Source of the DNA: Flavobacteriales bacterium
Lineage (GTDB): Bacteria > Bacteroidota > Bacteroidia > Flavobacteriales_C > GCA-002722245
NCBI GenBank assembly: GCA_023251075.1
Contig: JAHEZM010000014.1
Span: 37,598 to 101,597, forward strand
Direction: 5' to 3'
DNA: 64,000 bases
This document shows positions 35,062-43,781 of this stretch, one piece after another. The notes beneath the pieces were generated by a model that did no database searches, had not been told where the DNA came from, and worked only from the letters and a program-made list of their open reading frames with translations. Both the position numbers and the translations under genes were made by a program. The first letter of the stretch is position 1; every line of letters starts with the position of its first letter.

Positions 35062-35086
35062 GTGGTATAGAGTGGGTAAAAGTGGT
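35062..35086 (+). promoter_or_regulatory. MraZ operator: three GTGG boxes at 10-bp spacing
   Basis: GTGG begins at 35062, 35072 and 35082, with units GTGGTATAGA, GTGGGTAAAA and GTGGTAAATT. MraZ is known to bind direct TGGG/GTGG-type repeats with 10-bp period upstream of its own gene in Escherichia coli and Mycoplasma. The array lies 55-79 bp before the mraZ ATG and immediately upstream of the -7-like element, where repression of the whole cluster would be effective. Exact period and position make chance unlikely. Confidence 0.75.
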
Positions 35087-35096
35087 AAATTGCACA

Positions 35097-35104
35097 TATA
35101 TTTA
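35097..35104 (+). promoter_or_regulatory. Putative -7 element of the dcw cluster
   Basis: TATATTTA agrees with TAnnTTTG at all but the last base. It lies 37 bp before the mraZ ATG and 10 bp after the last MraZ box; the -33 region is occupied by the boxes and has no TTTG. Confidence 0.35.
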
Positions 35105-35140
35105 CATTAAAATTCTACCAAAAGCTAGAAAATAAAGGGA

Positions 35141-35596
35141 ATGACAAATTTTATAGGTGAATACGATTGCAAGTTGGATGACAAGGGGCGCTTGATGCTG
35201 CCTGCTGGTTTGAAAAAGCAGTGTTCATCCTCCTCGGAAGGGAAGTTTGTAGTGAATCGCGGTTTGGAGAATTGTTTGGTGCTCTACCAAAAACAGGATT
35301 GGGATACGGTTTCAAGTAAGATTGCGCAGCTCAATCAGTTCGTGTTAAAAAACAGAAAATTTATTCGTCGCTTTAATAATGGGGCAAGTACTTTGGAATT
35401 AGACGGAGTAGGTAGGTTGTTGATTCCTAAAAAATTATTAGAGTACGCTGGTATTTCCAAAGAGATGATTCTTTTTGGCTATGCCGATAAAATTGAAATT
35501 TGGTCGAAAGAAGCTTATGAGAAAATGTTGAATGAAGAAGAAGATTTTGCTTCATTGGCTGAAGAGGTAATGGGAAAAACGGGAGGAGAAGGATGA
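35141..35596 (+). CDS. mraZ: Transcriptional regulator MraZ
   Basis: 151 aa with two AbrB/SpoVT-like halves: IGEYDCKLDDKGRLMLPAGLKK (about 4-25) and ASTLELDGVGRLLIPKKLLEYAGI (about 84-108). MraZ forms ring-like oligomers, binds GTGG repeats upstream of its own gene and represses the dcw operon. Three matching boxes are present upstream. It overlaps rsmH by 4 bp (ATGA), so it is translated with the cluster. Confidence 0.96.
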   Translation: MTNFIGEYDCKLDDKGRLMLPAGLKKQCSSSSEGKFVVNRGLENCLVLYQKQDWDTVSSKIAQLNQFVLKNRKFIRRFNNGASTLELDGVGRLLIPKKLLEYAGISKEMILFGYADKIEIWSKEAYEKMLNEEEDFASLAEEVMGKTGGEG

Positions 35597-36492
35597 GTAA
35601 TTATCATATTCCGGTGATGTTGCAGGAATGTTTAGAGGCATTGCAAATTAAAGGAGATGGGGTTTATGTGGATGTTACTTATGGTGGTGGTGGGCATTCC
35701 AAAAAAATTTTAGAGAAACTTACAACAGGGAAATTATTAGCCTTCGATAGAGATGGAGATGCGATTAAGAATGAGGTGGCTGATGATCGGTTGATTTTAG
35801 TGAATGATAATTTTAGTGAGTTATCGAAATATATAAAGTTGTATCGCTTAAATGCAGTGGATGGAATTTTAGCTGATTTTGGAATTTCATCCTGGCAGAT
35901 CGATGCAGCTGATAGAGGGTTCTCTCTGAGATTTGAAGCAGAACTGGATATGAGAATGGATTCACGTTCTCCACTTTCTGCAAAAGACGTTCTTAATCAG
36001 TATGACGAAGCGAAACTGACTTTTATTTTTAAAGAGTTTGGTGAAGTGATGAATGCGCGACAAGTGGCGCGACACATTATTAGTTTCCGCACAGAAAAAC
36101 CTTTGGCAACTACTTTCGATTTGAAAAAAGCAGTGGAAAGTTTAGCGCCGAAAATGGAACAAAACAGATTTTTTGCAAAAATTTTTCAAGCCATCAGAAT
36201 TGAAGTCAATAAAGAATTGGAAGAAATAAAATCTTTTTTAGTGCAAGCAGAAGAGTCGTTGAAAAAAGGAGGAAGATTGGTTTGTCTTTCTTATCATTCT
36301 TTAGAAGACCGATTGGTGAAAAACTATATGAAGGCAGGAAATGAAAGTGGAGAAATTGAAACGAATATTTATGGTCACAGCAACACCAAATTAAAAGTGA
36401 TCACAAAGAAACCATTGCTTCCAACTGAAAAAGAAATTGAGCTGAACAATAGAGCAAGAAGTGCAAAATTGCGAATCGCAGAAAAAATATGA
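35593..36492 (+). CDS. rsmH: 16S rRNA m4C1402 methyltransferase
   Basis: 299 aa. N-terminal HIPVMLQECLEAL, SAM-binding YVDVTYGGGGHSKKIL, DGILADFGISSWQIDAADRGFS and FFAKIFQAIRIEVNKELE match RsmH (MraW), as does the RLVCLSYHSLEDRLVKNYM motif. It N4-methylates C1402 of 16S rRNA in the decoding site. Overlaps mraZ and ftsL by 4 bp each. Confidence 0.97.
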   Translation: MSNYHIPVMLQECLEALQIKGDGVYVDVTYGGGGHSKKILEKLTTGKLLAFDRDGDAIKNEVADDRLILVNDNFSELSKYIKLYRLNAVDGILADFGISSWQIDAADRGFSLRFEAELDMRMDSRSPLSAKDVLNQYDEAKLTFIFKEFGEVMNARQVARHIISFRTEKPLATTFDLKKAVESLAPKMEQNRFFAKIFQAIRIEVNKELEEIKSFLVQAEESLKKGGRLVCLSYHSLEDRLVKNYMKAGNESGEIETNIYGHSNTKLKVITKKPLLPTEKEIELNNRARSAKLRIAEKI

Positions 36493-36854
36493 GCGAGGAA
36501 AAAGAAAATACAGAAGAGAAAGCAAAGGTTAAGAGTCCGAAAGGATTAAAACCAAAAAAGCTTACCGAAGAAAAAGCATATGCTATTCTTCCCTTTGTGA
36601 TTTTCATGACCATCATCGCCATGATCTATATCGCGAATTCTTATTTCATTGAAAGTTCTATCAGAACAATTAGCAAATTACAAACAGAATTGCACGAATT
36701 GAAAGCAGAAGATATTGAGTTGAAAACACAATTGAATATGAAAACCCGACAATCGGAAATTGTAATTAAGGCAAAACAATGTGAATTGGAGCCTTTGACC
36801 GAGCAGCCGACCGGTGTATTAATAACGAAGTTAAAAATGAAAAACAACGACTGA
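36489..36854 (+). CDS. ftsL: FtsL-like division protein
   Basis: 121 aa. A charged cytoplasmic tail (about 1-33, EEKENTEEKAKVKSPKG) is followed by one TM helix (ILPFVIFMTIIAMIYIANSYFI, about 36-57) and a coiled-coil periplasmic part (TISKLQTELHELKAEDIELKTQL). This topology and position between rsmH and ftsI identify FtsL, which joins FtsQ/FtsB to activate FtsWI; sequence identity in this family is low, so the call rests on context and topology. Overlaps rsmH by 4 bp; ftsI starts 2 bases after. Confidence 0.85.
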   Translation: MSEEKENTEEKAKVKSPKGLKPKKLTEEKAYAILPFVIFMTIIAMIYIANSYFIESSIRTISKLQTELHELKAEDIELKTQLNMKTRQSEIVIKAKQCELEPLTEQPTGVLITKLKMKNND

Positions 36855-36856
36855 TA

Positions 36857-38899
36857 GTGGAAGTAAAAAAAGATATACTTAGGAGAGTTTATCTTATGTT
36901 TTTTGTGATGACTGCCTTTGCTCTGGTGGTGATCGCCCAGATTGTTAACCTCCAATTTTTCCAAGCCAAAGAAATCAAAGAATCGGTAGTAGCTAAAACA
37001 GCAGGATACATGACTGTAGAGGCAAAGCGAGGAGATATTTACTCTTGTGATGGTGCATTAATGGCTACTTCAATGACCTATTATTTAGTGGGAATGGATT
37101 TGAGTTCGCGTGCTCTCGACGATAAAGATTTTAATGAATTTATTGGTCCGCTTTCCGATAGTTTGGCTGTTCTGCTAAAATTAAAAACGAGTAAAGAGTA
37201 CGAATATGAATTGCGTGAAGCACGCAAACAAAAAAAGAAATGGTACAAACTACATGACGCTTTAACTTTTTCTGAATTCACGAGATTGAAAAAATTTCCT
37301 TTGTTCAATAAAGGTAAATACGAAAGTGGGTTGGTTTATTCAAGAAGCATTCAAAGAAAGAGACCTTACGAAATGCTTGCCTACCGTACGATTGGAATAG
37401 TAGGTGAAAAAGCAATTGGCATTGAAGGTGCTTATGATTTGGATCTTAAAGGTCAGAATGGTGAACAATACCAAAGAAAAATTGGGGAAGGAATTTGGGT
37501 TCCTATTGATGATGCGAATTCTGTAGATCCTGTGGATGGAGGTGATGTGTATACCACGATCGATATGAATATTCAAGATATTGCAGAAACAGAATTATTG
37601 GCATCGATGAGAAGTCATGAAGCGGATCATGGATGTATAGTAGTGATGGAAGTAAAGACTGGAAAAATTAGAGCAATTGCAAACTTGAAAATGGATACCG
37701 CAGGTCGTTATTGGGAAGATGTAAATTACGCAGTGGGAGATGCAATTGAACCTGGTTCGGTTTTCAAATTGGCTTCTTACATGGTGGGTATTGAAGAAGG
37801 AAAATTCAATATCAATACCAAAATTGAAACAGGAAATGGCTTGTATAAATTATATGATAAAACAGTAAGCGATTTAGATCATGGTCCGTACGGAACTATT
37901 GATGTTAGAAGAGCTTTCGAACTTTCATCCAACGTGGCGGTGGTAAAATCTATCATGGAGAATTATGGAAAAAATCCTTCCGATTTTGTAAATCGTTTGT
38001 ACAAGTTTGGATTAACAGAAAAATTAGATGTTCAAATTGCAGGAGAACCCAGTCCGAAAATTAAAAGTCCGGGTGATAAAGGTTGGTCGGGGTTAAGTTT
38101 ACTCTCCATGACTTATGGTTATGATTTACAAATTACTCCTCTTCAATTATTGGCTTTTTACAATACGGTAGCCAATGATGGTGTACGTATGAAACCATTA
38201 TTTGTAGAGAAAATTGTAAGTAAAGAAGGTAAAGTAACTACTGTTCCTGTTGAAGTAGTGAGCAGTTCAATTTGTTCTAAAGAAACTATTAAGCAAGCCA
38301 AAGAAATGATGGAATCGGTGGTAGAAAATGGAACGGCAAAAGGAATAAAAACCGATAAATATAAAATCGCTGGAAAAACAGGTACTGCACGTTTTGGATA
38401 CACCAGAAATAAATTTGAAGAGAAACATTATAGATCTTCTTTCATTGGATATTTTCCTGCAGATAATCCTAAATATTCTATGGTGGTGATGATTACCGAT
38501 CCTAAAAAAGGATATTATGCTTCTGAAGTTTCTGCTCCGGTTTTCAGAGCAGTGTCGGATAGAATTTACGCTACAATGATTGATACTGCTAAAGCAATAG
38601 TGAAACCCAAAAATTTTGTGATGATGGAAAAAGTGAAACCGATGATGCAGGCCGACAAAGATATTATATCAAAAAAATTACCGATTAAAAATTTACTTCC
38701 GCAAAAAAATATTGCTTTCAGAGTGGGAGAAAATGTTGTTCCTGATTTAACAGGAATGGGATTGAAAGATGCTGTTTTTCTTTTGGAGAATATGGGATTG
38801 AATGTGAAAATATCAGGACGAGGTGTAATTACAAAACAATCGATTGCACCAGGAACACATATAGCAAAGGGTACAGAAATTATTATTGAATTAAGTTAA
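36857..38899 (+). CDS. ftsI: Septal penicillin-binding protein with PASTA domain
   Basis: 680 aa from a GTG start. One N-terminal TM helix (about 12-32), a pedestal domain, then the transpeptidase domain with SVFK (Ser301, Lys304), SSN (Ser357-Asn359) and KTGT (507-510). The C-terminus carries one PASTA domain (about 620-680: VVPDLTGMGLKDAVFLLENMGL to GTEIIIELS). It is the monofunctional class B D,D-transpeptidase of septal peptidoglycan synthesis, partner of FtsW. A PASTA tail is unlike E. coli FtsI but frequent in Bacteroidota division PBPs; it may contact peptidoglycan. Confidence 0.95.
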   Translation: MEVKKDILRRVYLMFFVMTAFALVVIAQIVNLQFFQAKEIKESVVAKTAGYMTVEAKRGDIYSCDGALMATSMTYYLVGMDLSSRALDDKDFNEFIGPLSDSLAVLLKLKTSKEYEYELREARKQKKKWYKLHDALTFSEFTRLKKFPLFNKGKYESGLVYSRSIQRKRPYEMLAYRTIGIVGEKAIGIEGAYDLDLKGQNGEQYQRKIGEGIWVPIDDANSVDPVDGGDVYTTIDMNIQDIAETELLASMRSHEADHGCIVVMEVKTGKIRAIANLKMDTAGRYWEDVNYAVGDAIEPGSVFKLASYMVGIEEGKFNINTKIETGNGLYKLYDKTVSDLDHGPYGTIDVRRAFELSSNVAVVKSIMENYGKNPSDFVNRLYKFGLTEKLDVQIAGEPSPKIKSPGDKGWSGLSLLSMTYGYDLQITPLQLLAFYNTVANDGVRMKPLFVEKIVSKEGKVTTVPVEVVSSSICSKETIKQAKEMMESVVENGTAKGIKTDKYKIAGKTGTARFGYTRNKFEEKHYRSSFIGYFPADNPKYSMVVMITDPKKGYYASEVSAPVFRAVSDRIYATMIDTAKAIVKPKNFVMMEKVKPMMQADKDIISKKLPIKNLLPQKNIAFRVGENVVPDLTGMGLKDAVFLLENMGLNVKISGRGVITKQSIAPGTHIAKGTEIIIELS

Positions 38900-38914
38900 A
38901 CTTCGAAAAATATA

Positions 38915-40378
38915 ATGAAACTACTTTCAGATATACTTTACAAAGCAGGAATTGATGAAATAAAGGGAACTACCAAGTTGGCCATCACTTCTATTTGTTT
39001 TGATTCTCGTGCGGTTGCAAAATCTTCTTTGTTTGTTGCCGTGAGAGGAACAAAAGTAGATGGTCATCAATTTATTGATAAGGCAATTAGTGATGGTGCT
39101 ATCGCTGTGGTATGTGAAAAAATTCCTGAAGAAATCAACGATAAGATAACGTATATTCAAGTTAAAGATTCCAGTTTTGCATTGGGGATTATTGCTGCTA
39201 ATTTTTTCGATAATCCTTCCGAAAAATTAAAGTTGGTAGGCATCACCGGAACCAACGGAAAAACAACTACGGCAACTTTATTATACACTTTATTTAAAAG
39301 CACCGGAAAAAAAGTAGGCTTGCTTTCCACCGTAAAAAACATGATTCATAATGAGGTGTCGGTTTCTACGCATACTACCGGAGATGCTATACAAATCAAT
39401 GCTTTGCTGAGTGAGATGGTGAAGAAAGGTTGCAGCTATTGTTTTATGGAAGTGAGTTCACATGCGATTCATCAAAATAGAATTGCAGGTTTACATTTCG
39501 ATGGTGCAGTGTTTACCAATATCACACACGACCATTTAGATTATCATGGTGACTTCAACGAATACATCAAAGCAAAAAAAATGTTTTTCGATCATCTTTC
39601 ATCCGATGCTTTTGCATTAACCAATAGTGATGACCGACATGGCGAAACAATGGTGTTGAATACACGAGCGAAGGTGCAAACTTATGGTTTGAAATCGATG
39701 GCGGATTTTAAATGTAAAATTTTAGAAAATCGTTTTTCCGGATTGTTGTTGAATATTGACAATAATGAAGTGTGGACTCGCTTGGTTGGGCAATTTAATG
39801 CATACAATTTATTAGCAGTTTACGCTGTTGCGGTATTGCTGGGTGAAGATAAAACAGCAGTACTTACTTCTTTAAGTGCGCTTTCTTCTGTGGAAGGAAG
39901 ATTTCAATATGTGAAATCAAAAAATGGAGTAGTTGGGATTGTAGATTACGCACATACTCCTGATGCATTGGAGAATGTTTTGAGTACTATTAACGGAATT
40001 CGTACTGGTAACGAAACCCTTATTACTATTGTAGGTTGCGGAGGTGATAGAGATGCAGCAAAGCGTCCAGTGATGGCAAAAATTGCTTGCGAAAAAAGCG
40101 ATAAAGTAATTCTTACTTCCGATAATCCTCGCTCTGAAGATCCCGAAGAAATTATTACGCAAATGAAAAAAGGAGTAGATGCCGTAAGCTATAAAAAAAC
40201 ATTGGTGATACTCGATAGAAAGGAAGCTATTCGCACAGCTGTATCCATGGCGAATCCCGGAGATATTATTTTGGTAGCAGGAAAAGGTCATGAAAAATAC
40301 CAGGAGATAAAAGGAGTGAAACATCCTTTCGACGATTTAGAAATATTAGATGAAACATTAAAATTAATTGAAGGATAA
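38915..40378 (+). CDS. murE: UDP-MurNAc-Ala-Glu:meso-diaminopimelate ligase
   Basis: 487 aa. ATP site [15 protein letters not shown] (P-loop), [24 protein letters not shown] and [13 protein letters not shown] define a Mur ligase. The [12 protein letters not shown] motif is the DNPR signature of meso-diaminopimelate-adding MurE, so peptidoglycan is predicted to be the Gram-negative A1-gamma type rather than lysine-containing. Ends with a TAATG overlap onto mraY. Confidence 0.97.
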   Translation: MKLLSDILYKAGIDEIKGTTKLAITSICFDSRAVAKSSLFVAVRGTKVDGHQFIDKAISDGAIAVVCEKIPEEINDKITYIQVKDSSFALGIIAANFFDNPSEKLKLVGITGTNGKTTTATLLYTLFKSTGKKVGLLSTVKNMIHNEVSVSTHTTGDAIQINALLSEMVKKGCSYCFMEVSSHAIHQNRIAGLHFDGAVFTNITHDHLDYHGDFNEYIKAKKMFFDHLSSDAFALTNSDDRHGETMVLNTRAKVQTYGLKSMADFKCKILENRFSGLLLNIDNNEVWTRLVGQFNAYNLLAVYAVAVLLGEDKTAVLTSLSALSSVEGRFQYVKSKNGVVGIVDYAHTPDALENVLSTINGIRTGNETLITIVGCGGDRDAAKRPVMAKIACEKSDKVILTSDNPRSEDPEEIITQMKKGVDAVSYKKTLVILDRKEAIRTAVSMANPGDIILVAGKGHEKYQEIKGVKHPFDDLEILDETLKLIEG

Positions 40379-41592
40379 TGCTGTACTATTTATTCAAATA
40401 CTTAGATGAATTGAATGTTCCGGGGGCCGGAGTTTTTCAATATATCACTTTTAGAACTTTGTTGGCCTTGGTAGTGTCGTTGATCATCTCAATGGTACTG
40501 GGAAAAAGAATTATTAATTTATTACGAAGAATGCAGGTGGGTGAAACCGTTCGTGATTTAGGATTAGAAGGTCAGTTGAAAAAACAAGGAACACCTACCA
40601 TGGGTGGGCTCATGATTTTAGCAGCAATTGTAATTCCAACTTTATTGTTTGCTCGCTTAGAAAATGTTTATATTATATTGATGTTGGTCACCACTATTGG
40701 ATTAGGATTTCTTGGATTCATGGATGATTACATTAAAGTTTTCAAAAAAAATAAAGAAGGTTTACAAGGTAAATTTAAAATTGTTGGACAAGTTGGAATA
40801 GGGCTAATTGTAGGAGCTGTATTGTTTTACAATGAACATGTAGTGGTGGCAAAACCAGTTAAAACGGAAGAGCTTATCACTAAGAATTCAAAACCAGAAT
40901 TTGTTAACGAGAAATCGATGACTACCACTATTCCATTTATGAAAAACAATGAATTGGATTATGGTAAGGCAGTAGAATTTTTGGGATTGGATGCAGGCAA
41001 GTGGGCTTGGATCATTTTTATTCCTGTAGTAATAATTATTGTTACTGCAGTATCGAACGGAGCTAATCTCACCGATGGAATTGATGGATTAGCGGGAGGT
41101 TCGTCGGCCATCATAGGAACCACGTTAGGAATTTTGGCTTACTTAAGTGGCAACTATTATTTCGCCGATTATTTAAATATTATGTATCTGCCCAATATTG
41201 GTGAGCTCGTAATTTTTATGGGTGCTTTTGTTGGAGCGTGCATTGGATTTTTGTGGTATAATGCTTATCCCGCTCAAGTGTTTATGGGTGATACAGGAAG
41301 TTTATCGTTGGGTGGTATCATTGCCGTTTTCGCCATTGCTATTCGCAAAGAATTATTAATTCCTATCATCTGCGGAATTTTCTTAGTGGAAAATTTATCA
41401 GTGATTTTACAAGTGAGTTATTTCAAATACACCAAGAAAAAATTTGGTGAAGGAAAAAGAATTTTCCTGATGTCACCATTACATCATCATTATCAAAAAG
41501 CAGGAATTCATGAAGCAAAAATTGTAACACGATTTTGGATTGTGGGAATTATTTTGGCGGTGTGTGCTATTGCAACTTTAAAATTAAGATAA
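40378..41592 (+). CDS. mraY: Phospho-N-acetylmuramoyl-pentapeptide transferase
   Basis: 404 aa, ten predicted TM helices. Motifs TPTMGGLMI near 75, [46 protein letters not shown] and [12 protein letters not shown] include the catalytic Asp residues and the HHH motif. It transfers phospho-MurNAc-pentapeptide onto undecaprenyl phosphate (lipid I). It is about 40 aa longer than E. coli MraY because of an extra segment near 160-205 ([19 protein letters not shown] and following) between two membrane spans, which I associate with Bacteroidota homologues. No murF gene lies between murE and mraY. Confidence 0.97.
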   Translation: MLYYLFKYLDELNVPGAGVFQYITFRTLLALVVSLIISMVLGKRIINLLRRMQVGETVRDLGLEGQLKKQGTPTMGGLMILAAIVIPTLLFARLENVYIILMLVTTIGLGFLGFMDDYIKVFKKNKEGLQGKFKIVGQVGIGLIVGAVLFYNEHVVVAKPVKTEELITKNSKPEFVNEKSMTTTIPFMKNNELDYGKAVEFLGLDAGKWAWIIFIPVVIIIVTAVSNGANLTDGIDGLAGGSSAIIGTTLGILAYLSGNYYFADYLNIMYLPNIGELVIFMGAFVGACIGFLWYNAYPAQVFMGDTGSLSLGGIIAVFAIAIRKELLIPIICGIFLVENLSVILQVSYFKYTKKKFGEGKRIFLMSPLHHHYQKAGIHEAKIVTRFWIVGIILAVCAIATLKLR

Positions 41593-41597
41593 AAAAA

Positions 41598-42941
41598 ATG
41601 TCGATAAAAAGCTTGATAATACTGGGTGCCGGAGAGAGTGGAGTAGGCGCTGCTGTACTTGCAAAAAAGCAAGGTTATCAGGTTTTTGTTTCTGATCAAG
41701 GAGAGATTGCAGAAAATTTTCAATCCACTTTGCAGAAATATCAAATTGAATTTGAGTCGAAAAAACACGAGAAAGTTTTTAACTATTCTCCAGAGCTGGT
41801 AATTAAGAGTCCGGGTATTCCAGATAAAGCAGAAGCAGTAAAATATTTTGCAAAAAAAAGTATTCCAATCATTTCTGAGATTGAGTTTGCAGGAAGGTAC
41901 ACGAATTCAAAAATGATTTGTATTACTGGAAGCAATGGAAAAACCACTACCACTTTACTTACTTATCATTTGTTGAAAAGTGCAGGACTAAATGTTGGTA
42001 TCGCCGGAAATATTGGAAATAGCCTTGCGCTGCAAGTAGCTGAAGAACCTCATGATTATTACGTGGTGGAGCTAAGTAGTTTTCAGTTGGATGGTATGTT
42101 TGATTTCCGCGCCGACATTGCAATTCTGCTGAATATAACACCCGATCATTTGGATCGGTACGACTATAAATTTGAGAATTATATTGCGTCGAAATTTAGA
42201 ATTTCACAAAATCAAAATTCAAAAAATTCTTTCGTTATTAACAAAGATGATGAGGTAATTAACAAGTTTTGCAGTGTAAAAGAATTCGGTGCAAAAACAT
42301 ATTTTCTTAGTAACATTGGCAATGCTTCTGCTGTAGGAAGTGAAAAGAATTTAGAATTTATTTTTGACGATAAGCGAATGACGATTTCAACAGATTTTTT
42401 GACCATTCAAGGATTACACAACAGATACAACGCACTGGCTGCCGGAACAGCAGCGATACTTGTCGGCCTCACCCAAAAACAAATTGAACTCGGTTTTAGC
42501 ACTTTTAAAAACGCAGAACATCGTTTGGAAAAAGTAGCAATCATCAATGGCGTGCAATATATTAATGATTCAAAAGCCACAAATGTTGATTCTGTGTGGT
42601 ATGCTTTAGAGAGTATGAAAACTCCTGTAATATGGATTGTTGGCGGGGTTGACAAAGGTAACGACTATTCAGTGTTAATGAACTTTGTTGATAAAAAAGT
42701 GAAGGGCATCATTTGTTTAGGCAAAGACAATTCTAAATTGCAGGGAGAGTTTGGTGCCAAGGGGAAATTATTTTTTTCGACTGATGATTTAGCGAAAGCG
42801 ATTTCAAAAGCGAAAGAATGGGGAAGTGAAGGAGATACCGTTTTATTGTCGCCAGCTTGTGCAAGTTTTGATTTATTTAAAAATTATATCGACAGAGGAA
42901 ACCAGTTCAAATCAATAGTAAACCAAGTAGCAAATCTATAA
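41598..42941 (+). CDS. murD: UDP-MurNAc-Ala:D-glutamate ligase
   Basis: 447 aa from ATG 41598, 5 bp after mraY; an earlier start inside mraY adds an unrelated leader. N-terminal nucleotide-binding LGAGESGVGAAVLAKK, central P-loop ITGSNGKTTTTLLTYH, ELSSFQLDG, NITPDHLDRY and C-terminal EHRLEKVAIINGVQYINDSKATN, WIVGGVDKGND and LLSPACASFDLFKNY are all present. It adds D-Glu to UDP-MurNAc-L-Ala. All three domains are intact, so the second C-domain gene that follows is not needed to complete it. Confidence 0.97.
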   Translation: MSIKSLIILGAGESGVGAAVLAKKQGYQVFVSDQGEIAENFQSTLQKYQIEFESKKHEKVFNYSPELVIKSPGIPDKAEAVKYFAKKSIPIISEIEFAGRYTNSKMICITGSNGKTTTTLLTYHLLKSAGLNVGIAGNIGNSLALQVAEEPHDYYVVELSSFQLDGMFDFRADIAILLNITPDHLDRYDYKFENYIASKFRISQNQNSKNSFVINKDDEVINKFCSVKEFGAKTYFLSNIGNASAVGSEKNLEFIFDDKRMTISTDFLTIQGLHNRYNALAAGTAAILVGLTQKQIELGFSTFKNAEHRLEKVAIINGVQYINDSKATNVDSVWYALESMKTPVIWIVGGVDKGNDYSVLMNFVDKKVKGIICLGKDNSKLQGEFGAKGKLFFSTDDLAKAISKAKEWGSEGDTVLLSPACASFDLFKNYIDRGNQFKSIVNQVANL

Positions 42942-42952
42942 ACGCAGAATCT

Positions 42953-43501
42953 ATGACTAAAGGAAATTTCGAGTTTCAGGACAAAATTCAAACTGGACCA
43001 TCAATGGCCGAGAACATCAAAAAAGACTACGAGAAAATCCGTAAGGAAGGTGTTCGCGAAAGTTTTTCTGAGTTCGAAAATGTTGAACATCGTTTGGAAT
43101 TTATTGCCAATATTCATGGCATTGAGTATATTAACGACTCAAAGGCGACTAACGTTAATTCTACTTGGTATGCTTTAGAAAGAATGACTAAGTCGGTAGT
43201 TTGGATTGTGGGTGGTGTAGATAAAACAGTTGATTATTCTAGTTTGCAGGACTTGGTTAAAGAAAAAGTAAGATGCGTGGTTTACATCGGTACTGAAAAA
43301 AATAAAGCATTCGAAGCGTTTTTAGATAAAGTGCAAATGATTGTTGCGGCAGCTACTATGGAAGAGGCAGTTCAAATGGCATACTACGCTGCAGAAAAGG
43401 GTGAAGCAGTTTTAATGTCGCCTGCATCGGCAAGTTTTAATATGTTTGAAAATTATGAAGAAAGGGGTAACAGATTTAAACAACTGGTAAGAAGTTTATA
43501 A
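42953..43501 (+). CDS. Free-standing MurD C-terminal-domain paralogue
   Basis: 182 aa. From residue about 40 the chain aligns along its full length with the C-terminal domain of the MurD just upstream: SFSEFENVEHRLEFIANI, EYINDSKATNVNSTWYALE, WIVGGVDKTVDYS and VLMSPASASFNMFENYEERG. The first 36 residues have no MurD counterpart. The ATP-binding P-loop domain and N-terminal domain are missing, so it cannot be a complete ligase. Residues equivalent to the D-Glu contacts of MurD (Lys and Thr/Asn of NDSKATN, Lys of GGVDK, Ser of SPASAS) are kept, as if binding is under selection. It starts 11 bp after murD and ends 1 base before the 92-aa gene. A regulatory or scaffold role for MurD is possible; function unknown. 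Confidence 0.85.
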   Translation: MTKGNFEFQDKIQTGPSMAENIKKDYEKIRKEGVRESFSEFENVEHRLEFIANIHGIEYINDSKATNVNSTWYALERMTKSVVWIVGGVDKTVDYSSLQDLVKEKVRCVVYIGTEKNKAFEAFLDKVQMIVAAATMEEAVQMAYYAAEKGEAVLMSPASASFNMFENYEERGNRFKQLVRSL

Positions 43502-43502
43502 T

Positions 43503-43781
43503 ATGTCAAGATTATTGATGATGATAGAAGGTTATGGTTCTCGAAGAGAGAAGTTAATTTTTCTTGCCTCAATAATTTTACTTGGGTTAATTATTTTAGT
43601 CGTGTATTTGTTTTGTGAAATGGTGAAGACTTTCCGAAGTGCAACTACGTTGGAACCTGTACACGAAGAAAACTATATTCATTTGACGGAGAAAGAAAGA
43701 TTAGAAGGAATTAGTGCATTGGCTGAGGGCAACATTTCTTATCTAAATGTTGAAGGGGTGGGCAATGAAGAGTATCTATAA
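43503..43781 (+). CDS. Small single-span membrane protein in dcw cluster
   Basis: 92 aa. One TM helix (about 20-42, LIFLASIILLGLIILVVYLFCEM) after a short basic N-terminus (GYGSRREK), then an acidic region of about 45 residues ending NVEGVGNEEYL. This is the N-in topology of small division-associated proteins (FtsL/FtsB-like), but no coiled coil is evident. It begins one base after the MurD C-domain gene and overlaps the ftsW start by 17 bp, so translation is probably coupled. No family recognised. Confidence 0.75.
   Translation: MSRLLMMIEGYGSRREKLIFLASIILLGLIILVVYLFCEMVKTFRSATTLEPVHEENYIHLTEKERLEGISALAEGNISYLNVEGVGNEEYL

Larger units (their letters stand above)
34866..35140. promoter_or_regulatory. 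Divergent intergenic region upstream of the dcw cluster
   Basis: 275 bp between the hydrolase and mraZ starts. It holds the MraZ-type boxes and a -7-like element, listed separately. The left half is AT-rich with no further recognised element; a 60-codon minus-strand frame there shows no protein-like features. Confidence 0.6.
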
